NCBI RefSeq assembly: GCF_000974365.1
Contig: NZ_BAZW01000009.1
Coordinates: 62,001-126,000, forward strand
Reading direction: 5' to 3'
Source: Geofilum rubicundum JCM 15548
Lineage (GTDB): Bacteria; Bacteroidota; Bacteroidia; Bacteroidales; Marinilabiliaceae
DNA: 64,000 nucleotides
Below are positions 41,818 to 52,765 of the stretch, piece by piece. Below the pieces are notes generated by a model, which searched no databases, was not told the origin of the DNA, and saw only the letters and a program-made list of their open reading frames with translations. Both the position numbers and the translations under genes were made by a program. The first letter of the stretch is position 1. Every line of letters starts with the position of its first letter.

Positions 41818-41982
41818 ATGGATAATAGTGAAAAAATAATTATAGGTTTAGAAAAAGCTTATAAGAAACTAGTAGAGTTTAAAAAATATAAGAAAACGCC
41901 CATTATTGTTTCTAAGGATGGAAGGGTTGTTGAGATTAATCCGAATAAGATTAATAGTCAAGACAATGTATATAAAAGATAG
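41818..41982 (+). CDS. Small partner gene of the zeta-toxin-like kinase, possible antitoxin
   Basis: A 54-residue protein, charged and lysine-rich, with an N-terminal helix (KIIIGLEKAYKKLVEFKKYKK) and a C-terminal strand-like end (PIIVSKDGRVVEINPNK). It starts eight bases after the zeta-like stop codon, so it is almost certainly co-transcribed. Small ORFs with this helix plus a terminal IV-KDGKIV-I-P motif recur beside zeta-like ATPases in Bacteroidota (from memory), which suggests a regulatory or antitoxin role. No biochemical function can be stated from sequence. Confidence 0.65.
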   Translation: MDNSEKIIIGLEKAYKKLVEFKKYKKTPIIVSKDGRVVEINPNKINSQDNVYKR

Positions 41983-41990
41983 GTAGTTGT

Positions 41991-42064
41991 CCCACCCTAC
42001 TCACCCCACTCACCCATTCTACCCTTTCCGCTCCACCAACCCCACCCACCTCCTCTTTTTTTTT
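41991..42064 (+). repeat. C-rich, low-complexity pyrimidine tract
   Basis: The plus strand is almost free of G for about 70 bases and consists of imperfect CCCACC/CTCACC-type units followed by a T run. It fills the gap between the zeta module and pcm. It is not a coding extension of pcm, although that frame happens to be open through it. Confidence 0.6.
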
Positions 42065-42076
42065 ATCTTTGCCTTC

Positions 42077-42724
42077 ATGATTAATGATACTTTCAGACAT
42101 AAGGGTTTAAGATCGCGTCTGGTGGATGAATTGCGCGGAAAGGGGGTTGGCAGTGAGGCCGTTTTAAGGGCCATCCATGCGGTTCCGCGTCATTTGTTTC
42201 TCGACAGTTCTTTTGTTAAAATGGCCTATAAGGACATTGCCTTTCCTATTGGGGCCGGCCAAACCATCTCACAGCCATCTACGGTGGCCCGCCAAACGCA
42301 ACTTTTAGAGGTTTTACCGGGACAAAAAGTGTTGGAAGTTGGTACTGGTTCAGGTTATCAGGCGGCTGTTTTGGGTGAAATGGGGATTGAATTATACAGC
42401 ATTGAGCGCCAATCGGAACTGTACAAGAAATGTTGTCAAATGCTGCCCTATTTGGGTTATTCAAAAATTCATCTTTTCCTGGGGGATGGCTATGAAGGTC
42501 TGCCCGATATCGCTCCCTTCGATGCGATTTTAGTGACTGCCGGTGCTGAGGAAATTCCTGCTAAGCTGTTACTGCAATTAAAAGTCGGTGGTGTTATGGT
42601 GGTGCCGGTCGGAAGTAAAATCCAGATCATGACCCGCATCAGACGACTAAACGAGGAGGAGTTTGAGCAGGAGGAATTCGGAGAATGTGCTTTTGTGCCC
42701 ATGTTGAATGGCATCAATCAATAG
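42077..42724 (+). CDS. pcm: Protein-L-isoaspartate O-methyltransferase
   Basis: The ATG at 42077 gives a 215-residue protein of the family's usual size. The upstream open frame through the C-rich tract is ignored, since it would translate into Pro/His/Thr repeats. Family landmarks: VLRAIHAVPRHLFLDSSF, the PIGAGQTISQPSTVARQTQLL substrate region, SAM motif I VLEVGTGSGYQAAVLGEMG, and the later motif FDAILVTAGAEEIP. The enzyme methylates L-isoaspartyl residues in damaged proteins with S-adenosylmethionine to start their repair. It is cytoplasmic and intact. Confidence 0.95.
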   Translation: MINDTFRHKGLRSRLVDELRGKGVGSEAVLRAIHAVPRHLFLDSSFVKMAYKDIAFPIGAGQTISQPSTVARQTQLLEVLPGQKVLEVGTGSGYQAAVLGEMGIELYSIERQSELYKKCCQMLPYLGYSKIHLFLGDGYEGLPDIAPFDAILVTAGAEEIPAKLLLQLKVGGVMVVPVGSKIQIMTRIRRLNEEEFEQEEFGECAFVPMLNGINQ

Positions 42725-42800
42725 CATTGTTCTTTTTTTGGGTAAACTTAATACCACTGCTATTGGTTATATCTTTAAATAAACAACTAATTGAAATATT

Positions 42801-43436
42801 ATGCAGGTTAAATCATTGATTTTTAATCCATTTCAGGAAAACACCTTGATATTGTACGATGGAACGAAAGAGTGTGCCATTGTGGACCCCGGTATGTTAA
42901 CTTCTGAAGAAGAGGGCTTGTTGACCACCACCATTCAGGAGTTGGGATTGAAACCGGTTAAGCTTTTACAGACCCATTTGCACCTCGACCATGTGTTTGG
43001 GACTGCTTTTGTGACCGACCATTATGGACTGGAACCAGAGGCGCACGAAGCGGACCTTCCTTTTATTGACCAGCACAAAGAGTATGCCCGCACTTTTGGC
43101 GTTGAGGTGGCTTCCAATCCGCCTAAACCCAGGATTTTTTTGAAGGAGGGGGATGAGGTGAAGTTTGGTGATACAACTCTTCAGGTGAGACACATCCCCG
43201 GTCATTCGCCCGGTGGAATTGTTTTCTATAATGAAAAGGCAGGAATTGTTATTGCGGGAGATGCTTTGTTCAGTGGAAGTGTGGGACGAAGTGACTTGCC
43301 CGGTGGTAATCATGAGGATTTGATCTCTTCGATCCATGCTAAATTGATGTCCCTGCCCGATGAGGTGGTGGTATATCCCGGGCACGGACCAAAAACGTCT
43401 ATCGGACAAGAACGGACCAGCAATCCTTATTTATAG
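42801..43436 (+). CDS. MBL-fold metallohydrolase, glyoxalase II-like
   Basis: The 211-residue protein has the metallo-beta-lactamase motif THLHLDH (His59, His61, Asp63, His64), the second-shell HIPGHSPGG region, GDALFSGSVGRSDLPGGN and a final VVYPGHGPKTS. This is the compact hydroxyacylglutathione-hydrolase-like subgroup common in Bacteroidota. It probably hydrolyses a thioester or similar substrate with two metal ions in the cytoplasm. The exact substrate cannot be assigned. It follows pcm by 76 bases on the same strand. Confidence 0.92.
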   Translation: MQVKSLIFNPFQENTLILYDGTKECAIVDPGMLTSEEEGLLTTTIQELGLKPVKLLQTHLHLDHVFGTAFVTDHYGLEPEAHEADLPFIDQHKEYARTFGVEVASNPPKPRIFLKEGDEVKFGDTTLQVRHIPGHSPGGIVFYNEKAGIVIAGDALFSGSVGRSDLPGGNHEDLISSIHAKLMSLPDEVVVYPGHGPKTSIGQERTSNPYL

Positions 43437-43659
43437 CCAAGGGTTCGATCAGGCAGATGGGGTGCTGCCAAAAATCACCTATTTGCCATGGGGAAATCGC
43501 GCTTTATTTCATTTTATTCTGCTATATTCAAACAATATTTTTGCCGTCATTGTTTAGTCAGCTTGAAGCGTATAAAATGCTGATTATTAGGTTTTAAATT
43601 GGTGTTTTTGTGGAGAGTTGTTTTGAGCAGGCCGTTCGTTTCATCTTAGATCGTTTATT

Positions 43660-46522
<2,863 letters not shown>

Positions 46523-46689
46523 TTAAGGCTTTCGAAGTTTTTGAAACCAAGGAGTCGAAGCGTAGCGTAGTTCCGATGCCTAAAACTTATTTGTTTCGGA
46601 ATTTACATTTCGTAAATGACTGTTTCAAAAACGAGAGTAACAGTCTATCCTGATTTTTCGGGACAGTCTTTGGCGCTTTTTTATAAAGA

Positions 46690-47034
46690 CTACCTGAAAA
46701 GGCCTGCCACCTGCATAGCCACGCGCTGATTGTACTCAAAAGCCAGGCTTTTGTGGTTGACCAAATCGACAATGGTTCCGATGAAACAAAGTCCGGCCGT
46801 GAAAAAATAGAGAATTCCCATGCCTATGTGGTTGATGAGGAATCTGTGAATGCCTGCAAGTCCGATGAATCCCAGAAGCGCCGTCAGCAAAATAAGTTGG
46901 GGATCCCGCCTTCTGGTACGGTAGATGTTGAGAAAGTTTCTGACGTCAGATTCTGACTTGTCCTTTAATAGCGAATGAAGAAATTGGGCTTCTTCCAATT
47001 CAGCCTCGGGCATTTGTTGCAAAATGTTTTCCAT
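46690..47034 (-). CDS. TM2-domain membrane protein
   Basis: The 114-residue protein has a soluble N-terminal helix region (~1-45) and a C-terminal TM2 domain: two transmembrane helices joined by a short turn, with GFIGLAGIHRFLINHIGMGILYFFT and GTIVDLVNHKSLAFEYN. TM2 proteins are widespread with no defined biochemical role. It overlaps no other gene and lies eight bases downstream of a DUF2752 gene on the same strand, so the two are probably co-transcribed. Confidence 0.9.
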   Translation of the reverse strand: MENILQQMPEAELEEAQFLHSLLKDKSESDVRNFLNIYRTRRRDPQLILLTALLGFIGLAGIHRFLINHIGMGILYFFTAGLCFIGTIVDLVNHKSLAFEYNQRVAMQVAGLFR

Positions 47035-47042
47035 AGTGGGTG

Positions 47043-47354
47043 TTAGTTTTTAGTGTGTGTTGCTTTGGGTGATTTAAAAATGGTCCATATGCGATGGATT
47101 AAAATGACTACAGCCGGAATTCCCAAGGGGTGGCTTAGGAAAGACTGTGACAAATGGCCTCTGAACAGCCACGAAACAGAGGTGCCCAATCCACATCCGG
47201 GACAAAAACCGATGTTCAGATTTTTAGCCAGACACAAAGAGGCATGTCCCTCATCCAAAGGTGAATGAAGTGCCAATGCGAGTAAAGCGGCCATCCAGAA
47301 AAAGCCTTCCAAATGAGCTGTTTTAAATTGATATTTGGGAAGAGAAACTTGCAT
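47043..47354 (-). CDS. DUF2752 family membrane protein
   Basis: The 103-residue protein has two or three hydrophobic segments and the DUF2752 landmark FCPGCGLGTSVSWLFRGH followed by HPLGIPAVVILIHRIW. The paired cysteines could bind metal or form a disulphide. The function is not known. It precedes the TM2 gene. Confidence 0.88.
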   Translation of the reverse strand: MQVSLPKYQFKTAHLEGFFWMAALLALALHSPLDEGHASLCLAKNLNIGFCPGCGLGTSVSWLFRGHLSQSFLSHPLGIPAVVILIHRIWTIFKSPKATHTKN

Positions 47355-47519
47355 CCTTCTGGAATAAAAAAAATGTGAGCTGTCCGTTTTTCAACTTTCA
47401 ATTGAAAGTCATTCAAATATAGAGTTTTCTTTTGGCAATGGGAATATTTGTCATGAGAATATGAGTTATTTCATAGTATACGCCTTCCGGGATTTTTAAC
47501 TTTAGTCAAAACACCGGAT

Positions 47520-48767
47520 ATGCGAAGAAATGAAAAACATCCCGAGAGTCAGATGCTTTCCCTGGGTTATCAAGCCGACAAACATCTGGGAGCTGTAAAA
47601 TGCCCGCTTTTTTTGACTTCTACTTTCGCTTTTAAAACCGCAGAGGAGGGAAAGGCTTTTTTTGAACTGGCGTATGGGTTGCGGGAAAAAGCGAAGGGTG
47701 AAGAAATGGGGATGATTTATAGCCGGGTGGATAATCCGAATTTGCACTTGGCTGAGCAACGTTTGGCTGTGTGGGATGGGGGTGAGGATGCTGCCTTTTT
47801 TTCAAGCGGGATGGCGGCCATTTCTACGATGTTGTTGACTTTTTTAAAGCCGGGCGACTTGTTGATCTATGGCGCTCCGGTTTACGGCGGAACCGATCAT
47901 TTTATCAATCATGTGCTACCGGATTTCGGCGTGGATGTGTTTCAGTTTACAGCTAAAGATGACTTTAATGGGATTAAAAATCGACTCGAGAAAGATTATC
48001 CCCATCGATATCCGGCCTTTATTTTTACGGAGATTCCGGGCAACCCGACCAACGCTTTGATTGATATTGAAATGTGCAACCGTCTGGCTACTGATCTTAG
48101 CAGGGATGGGAAAAGGCCTTTGCTGGCGGTGGACAATACCTTTTTGGGCCCCTTGTTTCAGCATCCCTTGAAGTGGGGGGCAGATATTTCGGTTTATTCA
48201 GCTACCAAGTTTATTGGTGGGCACAGTGATTTATTGGCCGGGGCCTGTGTTGGCCGGGGCGACTTAATCACGAAGATCAAAGGCATGCGAACTTTTTTGG
48301 GGTCCATGCTGGATCCGCATTCCTGCTGGCTCATATTAAGAAGTCTGGAAACCCTGAAAATAAGGATGGAGCGTCAGGCTGCATCTGCCCAAAAAGTCGC
48401 CGGGCATCTGAAAGACCATCCATTGGTTGAGAAGGTGCATTATTTGGGCTTTTTGGCGGATGACGATCCGCAAAAAGTGATTTTCGACAAACAATGTCTG
48501 TCGGCCGGATCCATGATTGCCTTTGAAGTGAACGGGGGTGAACAGGCTGCCTTTGCCTTCCTGAATCACCTCCATCACTTTAAGTTGGCCGTAAGTCTGG
48601 GGTCGACAGAGAGCCTGGCTGAACATCCGGCAACCATGACGCATGTCGATGTAATGGCCAGTGACCGTCAATTGTTTGGGATTACCGATGGTCTGGTCCG
48701 CTTAAGTATCGGCGTAGAGGAACCTGAAGATCTGATTGAGGACATTGATCAGGCCCTGGCGGCATGA
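47520..48767 (+). CDS. Cys/Met-metabolism PLP enzyme, methionine gamma-lyase/cystathionine gamma-synthase type
   Basis: A complete 415-residue member of the trans-sulphuration PLP family: MIYSRVDNPNLHLAEQRLAVW, FFSSGMAAISTMLLTF, YGAPVYGGTDHF, and the PLP-binding SATKFIGGHSD with Lys near residue 230, then SLGSTESLAEHPATMTH near the end. The reaction could be gamma-elimination of methionine or cystathionine, or gamma-replacement; the sequence does not decide. The product ends normally in EDLIEDIDQALAA. Its stop codon abuts a truncated TraB-like frame with no intergenic spacer. Confidence 0.9.
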   Translation: MRRNEKHPESQMLSLGYQADKHLGAVKCPLFLTSTFAFKTAEEGKAFFELAYGLREKAKGEEMGMIYSRVDNPNLHLAEQRLAVWDGGEDAAFFSSGMAAISTMLLTFLKPGDLLIYGAPVYGGTDHFINHVLPDFGVDVFQFTAKDDFNGIKNRLEKDYPHRYPAFIFTEIPGNPTNALIDIEMCNRLATDLSRDGKRPLLAVDNTFLGPLFQHPLKWGADISVYSATKFIGGHSDLLAGACVGRGDLITKIKGMRTFLGSMLDPHSCWLILRSLETLKIRMERQAASAQKVAGHLKDHPLVEKVHYLGFLADDDPQKVIFDKQCLSAGSMIAFEVNGGEQAAFAFLNHLHHFKLAVSLGSTESLAEHPATMTHVDVMASDRQLFGITDGLVRLSIGVEEPEDLIEDIDQALAA

Positions 48768-49035
48768 TGGTAAGTCGGAGTTCGAAGCTTTAAAAAAGGC
48801 TTATCTGGCAGAGGATATTTTTGCCATGCAGGCTTTAATGGACGAAAATGAATTGATGAGTGAGTATGGGTACATTTTGCTGGGAAAACGGAACAAGGCA
48901 TGGTTAGAAGTCCTGCCCGAAATCTTCCAAAAGCAAACCAGTCTGGTAGCCGTTGGAGCCCGTCACCTACCCGGTAAGGACGGACTGCTTAATCTGCTCA
49001 CAGAGGCGGGATATACTGGAGAGCCGGTTTTTTTA
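48766..49035 (+). pseudogene. TraB/GumN-family C-terminal fragment
   Basis: About 88 residues resemble the C-terminal end of a TraB/GumN protein: LKKAYLAEDIFAMQALMDENEL, RNKAWLEVLPEIFQKQTSLVAVGARHLPGKDGLLNLLTEAGY. The first ~200 residues of the usual ~290, including signal peptide and start codon, are absent, and the fragment begins immediately at the stop codon of the preceding PLP enzyme. Its own end also looks disturbed: with one T fewer in the T7 at 49028-49034 the frame would stop at EPVF. It is either a real deletion or a misjoined assembly. Confidence 0.7.
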
Positions 49036-49055
49036 ACAGTCTCATTTAAGTTTTT

Positions 49056-49274
49056 ATGTGTTACAGCACGCAAATTGGGAAGAGTAAGGCGCAGCTCTCA
49101 GCCCGCTTTAAGGCCAGTTTTGGCAATGCCGAAGCAGCGAATGCCCTGATGAGCGAAATTCACAATACTAAAAAGCGGATGCCCGTTATTTTGAGCTCCC
49201 TTTCCGAAAAGGACTGGCTGCAAGGAGGCGACCTGCTGATGCAAAATGACCGTCTGCAGGCGGTGGTGGTGTGA
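49056..49274 (+). pseudogene. SRAP-family (YedK/HMCES-like) gene with internal deletion
   Basis: The 72-residue product starts MCYSTQIGKSKAQLSARFKASFG, which places the essential Cys at position 2 as in SRAP proteins that crosslink abasic sites in single-stranded DNA. It then jumps to MSEIHNTKKRMPVIL, which normally lies ~150 residues further on in the family (the His of IHNTKKRMP is an active-site residue). The frame is preserved across the junction. The middle of the protein, including much of the DNA-binding surface, is missing, so this version cannot be functional. Confidence 0.65.
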
Positions 49275-49308
49275 CCGGGAAGGTAGCCCCATGGTCTTTC
49301 CCCGCAAT

Positions 49309-49339
49309 CAAAAAAGGGGTTGCCCATGCGGACAACCCC
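49309..49339 (-). terminator. Rho-independent terminator of the lipoprotein gene
   Basis: GGGGTTG (49316-49322) pairs with CAACCCC (49333-49339) around a ten-base loop. On the minus strand the hairpin is followed by a T run (plus-strand A residues at 49309-49315). It lies ~28 bases downstream of the stop codon of the minus-strand lipoprotein gene. Confidence 0.8.
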
Positions 49340-49366
49340 ATTTTGGTTCTCTATTGTTCTAAAAAA

Positions 49367-50221
49367 CTACTGCTGTACTTTTACTTGAATGGTGATGGTG
49401 CTGGCGCCTCCGGTTCCTGTCACTTCTTTAACCAGAAACAGTCCTTGTTTGTCATCTACAGTTGTGAAGGCGACCACATCGCCTTCTGCCAGTTGGCTGG
49501 CTGAGGAGTTGCTGATGTTTTCTTCAGCTACAATAAGCGCATCATCTTCGATGCCATCAAATTCCGTCTGTCCCAGTAAAGTAATTTTAAACTTGGTCGC
49601 ATTTCTTGCGGTCCAGGTAGCCAGACCATTAGTCGCATTGTTGTACACTGAAATGGCTCCGTCATGATTAGGTGCTGCAATGGTTGCAAAACCAGTGTTA
49701 CCATAGAAATAAACAAAGTCAATTAATTCGTAATTGGCTTTGGCATCTGCCTGAGAATAAACGGTATTGTTGGTGCTGGAGTAAAAACTTCCGGCAGAGG
49801 CGGTATAGCTTCCCAATAACTTAGCCTCATAGCTATTGATCTCACCAGCGGCAGATACCACTTCAAAAGTAAAGGCTCTTGTTTCTGTATTGCCTTTGTT
49901 GTCAGTTACCTCGAAGGCAAAATTCTGAGTGCCTATATTGTCTTCATAGGCCGTGAAGCTGAATGTGCCGTTATACGTCAGATCACTTGAGAACTCGTTG
50001 ATAAAATCATACAACTCATAGTTCTGCAGAATTTCGACCGACTCCAGTTTGTTATTATCAATGGTTACTGAATAATTGAAGGCCAATGTTTCGCCGACAG
50101 CCACTTCTTCCGGAACGGTGCCGTCAATTAGAATTGAAATGCTGACCTCATCTTCTTCACAGGATGTGAATCCTAATCCCATAATCATAGCCATTAGCAG
50201 GCCAAATAGTCTCATTTTCTT
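49367..50221 (-). CDS. Putative exported lipoprotein with cadherin/Ig-like N-terminal part, function unknown
   Basis: About 284 residues from ATG 50221 (an alternative ATG at 50233 adds MRIM). The signal peptide carries lipobox FTSC followed by an acidic stretch. Residues ~30-130 are beta-rich with FAFEVTDNKGNTETRAFTFEV, resembling extracellular Ig-like folds. The remainder is rich in Asn, Ser, Ala and Thr with short repeats of Tyr/Ser. I do not recognise a characterised family. It is probably a surface lipoprotein. It is followed by a clear terminator and preceded on the same strand by a nitroreductase gene ~110 bases away. Confidence 0.8.
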   Translation of the reverse strand, partial: KKMRLFGLLMAMIMGLGFTSCEEDEVSISILIDGTVPEEVAVGETLAFNYSVTIDNNKLESVEILQNYELYDFINEFSSDLTYNGTFSFTAYEDNIGTQNFAFEVTDNKGNTETRAFTFEVVSAAGEINSYEAKLLGSYTASAGSFYSSTNNTVYSQADAKANYELIDFVYFYGNTGFATIAAPNHDGAISVYNNATNGLATWTARNATKFKITLLGQTEFDGIEDDALIVAEENISNSSASQLAEGDVVAFTTVDDKQGLFLVKEVTGTGGASTITIQVKVQQ

Positions 50222-50332
50222 CATAATTCTCATTTTATTTTAATTGTTTAATAATGGTTCTTAGTTTTAAGTTTTCTCTAAACGTTCTAACGAGACTAAT
50301 CAAATTTTGTTCCAAAAAAGGAGTACAATCAC

Positions 50333-50974
50333 TTATTGCTCCCGGTATCCAACCGTCTGCCCATAGAGGGCTTTTTGCATGGGGTTTAAGTTGAGTGTTT
50401 TGTGGAGGTCGTCCGCATCCACCCAGGCACGGATAACGCAACCTAAATTTTTGCTGGCAGCTGTCAGGTAGACATTTTGTGCCATAAAGCCTGAATTGGC
50501 ATGGGAGGGAATCAATGATTCCGTTGTTATGTCCTCCGGCCTTTCCACACCCGCCTTGGACAGATCACTGACGTATACAAAGTTGAGTGGCGCCGTGGCT
50601 ACAAAATCCTGTAGGCCCGCATGCTTCCTGAAGTCCCCTTTTTTAAGCAGTTCTAACATATGTTGTTCGGCATTGTACTTGTAAATGCCCTTTTCGAGAA
50701 AGACATAGAGTTCCATTTCCTGCTTGTTTTGAGAGGAGGGGGCTGTCCTTTTGTCATCCCGGTTGAATCCCCAGGCGGCCCAGCAAAGATCTGAGACATC
50801 CTGTAATGACAGCGCCTGGCTGGAGAACGCCCGGTTCGACTGGCGTTTGTTAAGTGCTTCCATTAAAGGTATACCCCCTGAGTTGTCAGGTGCCGGTAGT
50901 TCAATGTTTTGACTGTAGGCACTGTGGGCCAAAAGAAAAAGGGTTAAGAACATCGTGGTTGTGAGTTGTTTCAT
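50333..50974 (-). CDS. Nitroreductase-family protein with signal peptide
   Basis: The 213-residue protein has a signal peptide (cleavage near AYSQN), unusual for a flavin enzyme of this family though such exported forms do exist in Bacteroidota. The nitroreductase landmarks are ALNKRQSNRAFSSQALSLQDVSDLCWAAWGFNRDD, RTAPSSQNKQEMELYVF and SGFMAQNVYLTAASKNLGCVIRAWVD. It probably binds FMN and reduces an unknown substrate in the periplasm. The start of its regulatory region faces the gene at 51167, so the two may share the ~190-base divergent promoter region. Confidence 0.88.
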   Translation of the reverse strand: MKQLTTTMFLTLFLLAHSAYSQNIELPAPDNSGGIPLMEALNKRQSNRAFSSQALSLQDVSDLCWAAWGFNRDDKRTAPSSQNKQEMELYVFLEKGIYKYNAEQHMLELLKKGDFRKHAGLQDFVATAPLNFVYVSDLSKAGVERPEDITTESLIPSHANSGFMAQNVYLTAASKNLGCVIRAWVDADDLHKTLNLNPMQKALYGQTVGYREQ

Positions 50975-51166
50975 AGCTAAAATTTTATATGGTTTTTAAT
51001 GGTTGTTTCAGATGATTACAAATGTATATATTGTCGGGTTATTTCATCATAAAAAAGCAGGTCTTCATCAGGGATTCCCGGAATTTGGTCATTTAAAGTG
51101 TTGTCGTAGTAGTTGTTAGGCGACTATTTTATATTTTAGCCATCCAAACTCATAAAACCTTTAACC

Positions 51167-51754
51167 ATGAAAAACAATTCTTCATTCAAGGCCGATTGTA
51201 GTCTTATTGGCCGCAGCAGCCTGCTTTTTCTTTTTTTTACTTTTCTTTTGAACCCTGTTTTTGCTGAACTTAATAAGGATAGTGATAACCGGGTCATACG
51301 CCAATTGGAGCAAATTGAAAAATTGCAGGCCGATTACAAGTGCAAGTTGCAAGAAGCTGATTCTTTGATTGTGGTTGGTGATACGCTTCTGAGCAGGACG
51401 ACCGAAGAGATTTATCAGGCCACCATTGAAATGAAACACAAAGCCAAGACCTATAGTGACCAAAAGCGCGACCTGGAGAAAACCATGTTAGAGCTTCCGC
51501 GACAGGAGGCCAATGATTTAAGGGCAACCATTCGTCAAATGGACATGGATTACAGAGACGCGCTTAAAGCATATGACGATTTTATGCGCCAGGTCATTCG
51601 TGAATCAGAAAAAGGTTTGTCGAGCTATGACAAGGGCTTGGAATTCAGAAAAGAAGCTGAAAGAGGGCTTCGGGAAGTAGAACGGCGGATGGCTGAAATC
51701 AAGAACTCTTTGGATAGCAGCCATGAGGAAGGTCCGGATGTAACAATGAGATAA
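51167..51754 (+). CDS. Exported coiled-coil protein of unknown function
   Basis: The 195-residue protein has an extended N-terminal region, a hydrophobic signal (SSLLFLFFTFLLNPVFAEL) and then mainly charged helix with heptad character (RQLEQIEKLQADYKCKLQEADSL, RDLEKTMLELPRQEANDLRAT, EFRKEAERGLREVERRMAEIK). No enzyme motif is visible. Similar short periplasmic coiled-coil proteins are common and uncharacterised. It ends in a strong terminator and therefore appears to be a single-gene unit just before the V-type ATPase operon. Confidence 0.8.
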   Translation: MKNNSSFKADCSLIGRSSLLFLFFTFLLNPVFAELNKDSDNRVIRQLEQIEKLQADYKCKLQEADSLIVVGDTLLSRTTEEIYQATIEMKHKAKTYSDQKRDLEKTMLELPRQEANDLRATIRQMDMDYRDALKAYDDFMRQVIRESEKGLSSYDKGLEFRKEAERGLREVERRMAEIKNSLDSSHEEGPDVTMR

Positions 51755-51803
51755 AGCTCTTTCCTAAAAGTGTGAATTTTCACCCATATTTGGGGGATGT
51801 TTT

Positions 51804-51842
51804 AACGGTTGTTGCGGTTGTTTGCTGCAGCAACCGTTTTTT
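51804..51842 (+). terminator. Rho-independent terminator before the V-type ATPase operon
   Basis: AACGGTTGTTGC pairs with GCAGCAACCGTT (one G-T pair) around an 11-base loop and is followed by further T residues. It ends the transcript of the coiled-coil gene and insulates the ATPase promoter. Confidence 0.85.
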
Positions 51843-51916
51843 ATGCTATCCTTGTAACAAATGATTGAACTTAATACCGATTAAATGGTTGTTGAAATTG
51901 ACCTTTCAGTGCACAA

Positions 51917-51929
51917 TGCAAACGTTTGA
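51917..51929. promoter_or_regulatory. LacI-type operator-like site upstream of the V-type ATPase operon
   Basis: TGCAAACGTTTGA contains GCAAACGTTTG, which matches the sites at 28518 (11 of 11 bases) and 29912 (GCAAACGTTTG as well). It is 223 bases before the atpE start. The gap 51843-52145 contains no gene. A near-match -7 box TAGTTTCG lies at 51965-51972 (one mismatch). Function by analogy only. Confidence 0.5.
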
Positions 51930-52151
51930 AGGATTTTTTTAATACGAATTTTTCAAAACTTTAATAGTTTCGCAGGCAGCACCTCTAAAATTAGGTGAGA
52001 CCGCTGTTCTTTTATTTAAAAATCGATTAAATTGTGTTAGTGTATGTTAGATTCTTTTTTGTAGGTTCGGATGAATAAATTATTTTAGCGTGGCAAAAAA
52101 ATACGGAGCTTAAAATATAGATAATAGCAATAGATACAAAATAAAATGGTT

Positions 52152-52765
52152 ATGCAAACAAAACTTCAGGAGTTAACTGAAAAGATTTATAATGAAGGCG
52201 TTGAAAAAGCACGCCAGGAGCGGACGCCATCCTGAATGAAGCCAGGGAAAAAGCAGCCGCCATTGAAAAGGAGGCACAAAAGACTGCTGAAAGCATTGTA
52301 AAGGATGCTGAGGAAAAGGCAGAAACTTTGAAGCAGCATGTGGACTCTGAGCTAAAAATGTCGATTAGCCAGTCCATTTCAGCCCTGAAACAGGAGCTGG
52401 CCAATCAGGTAACCATGAAAGCCGTTCAGCCGGGAGTGAAAGAAGTTTTCTCCAATGTGGAGTTTTTGAAAACAGTGGTCCAAAAGGTCGTCAGTGCCTG
52501 GGCCGAAAAAGACACCTTGGACATGAAGGTGGTGATGGCAGAGAAAGACCGCAAAGAACTGGAAACTTTCTTTAAAAATCAGTTGGCCGATGAGTTGAAC
52601 AAAGGGCTTGAACTGTCCTTTTCGGATGGTGTAAAGTCTGGTTTTAAAGTTGGTCCCGCTGCCGGCGGATACCTGATCAGCTTTACCGATCAGGATTTTA
52701 TTTCTTTCTTCAAAACTTATTTGCGCCCCAGGACCAGCGAACTGCTTTTTGAACAAGATAAATAA
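52152..52765 (+). CDS. atpE: V-type ATPase subunit E (frameshift near 52220)
   Basis: Peripheral-stalk subunit. ATG 52152 gives MQTKLQELTEKIYNEGVEKA, the family start; ATG 52146 would add two residues. The frame is lost near 52220: one G added to CAGGAGCGG gives RQEADAILNEAREKAAAIEKEA, continuous with the rest, for ~204 aa. The N-terminal two thirds is a long helix for the stalk coiled coil, and the C-terminal globular part binds the A/B head. The stop codon overlaps the next ATG by one base (TAATG), which indicates translational coupling. First gene of the operon. Confidence 0.9.

Noticed and set aside
41987-42076. N-terminal extension of pcm through the C-rich tract
   Set aside because: It would encode a Pro/His/Thr repeat absent from the family; ATG 42077 gives the normal length.
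48736-49149. A 137-residue intact gene after the PLP enzyme
   Set aside because: Only its middle part resembles a known family (TraB/GumN C-terminus); both ends are out-of-frame remains of neighbours.
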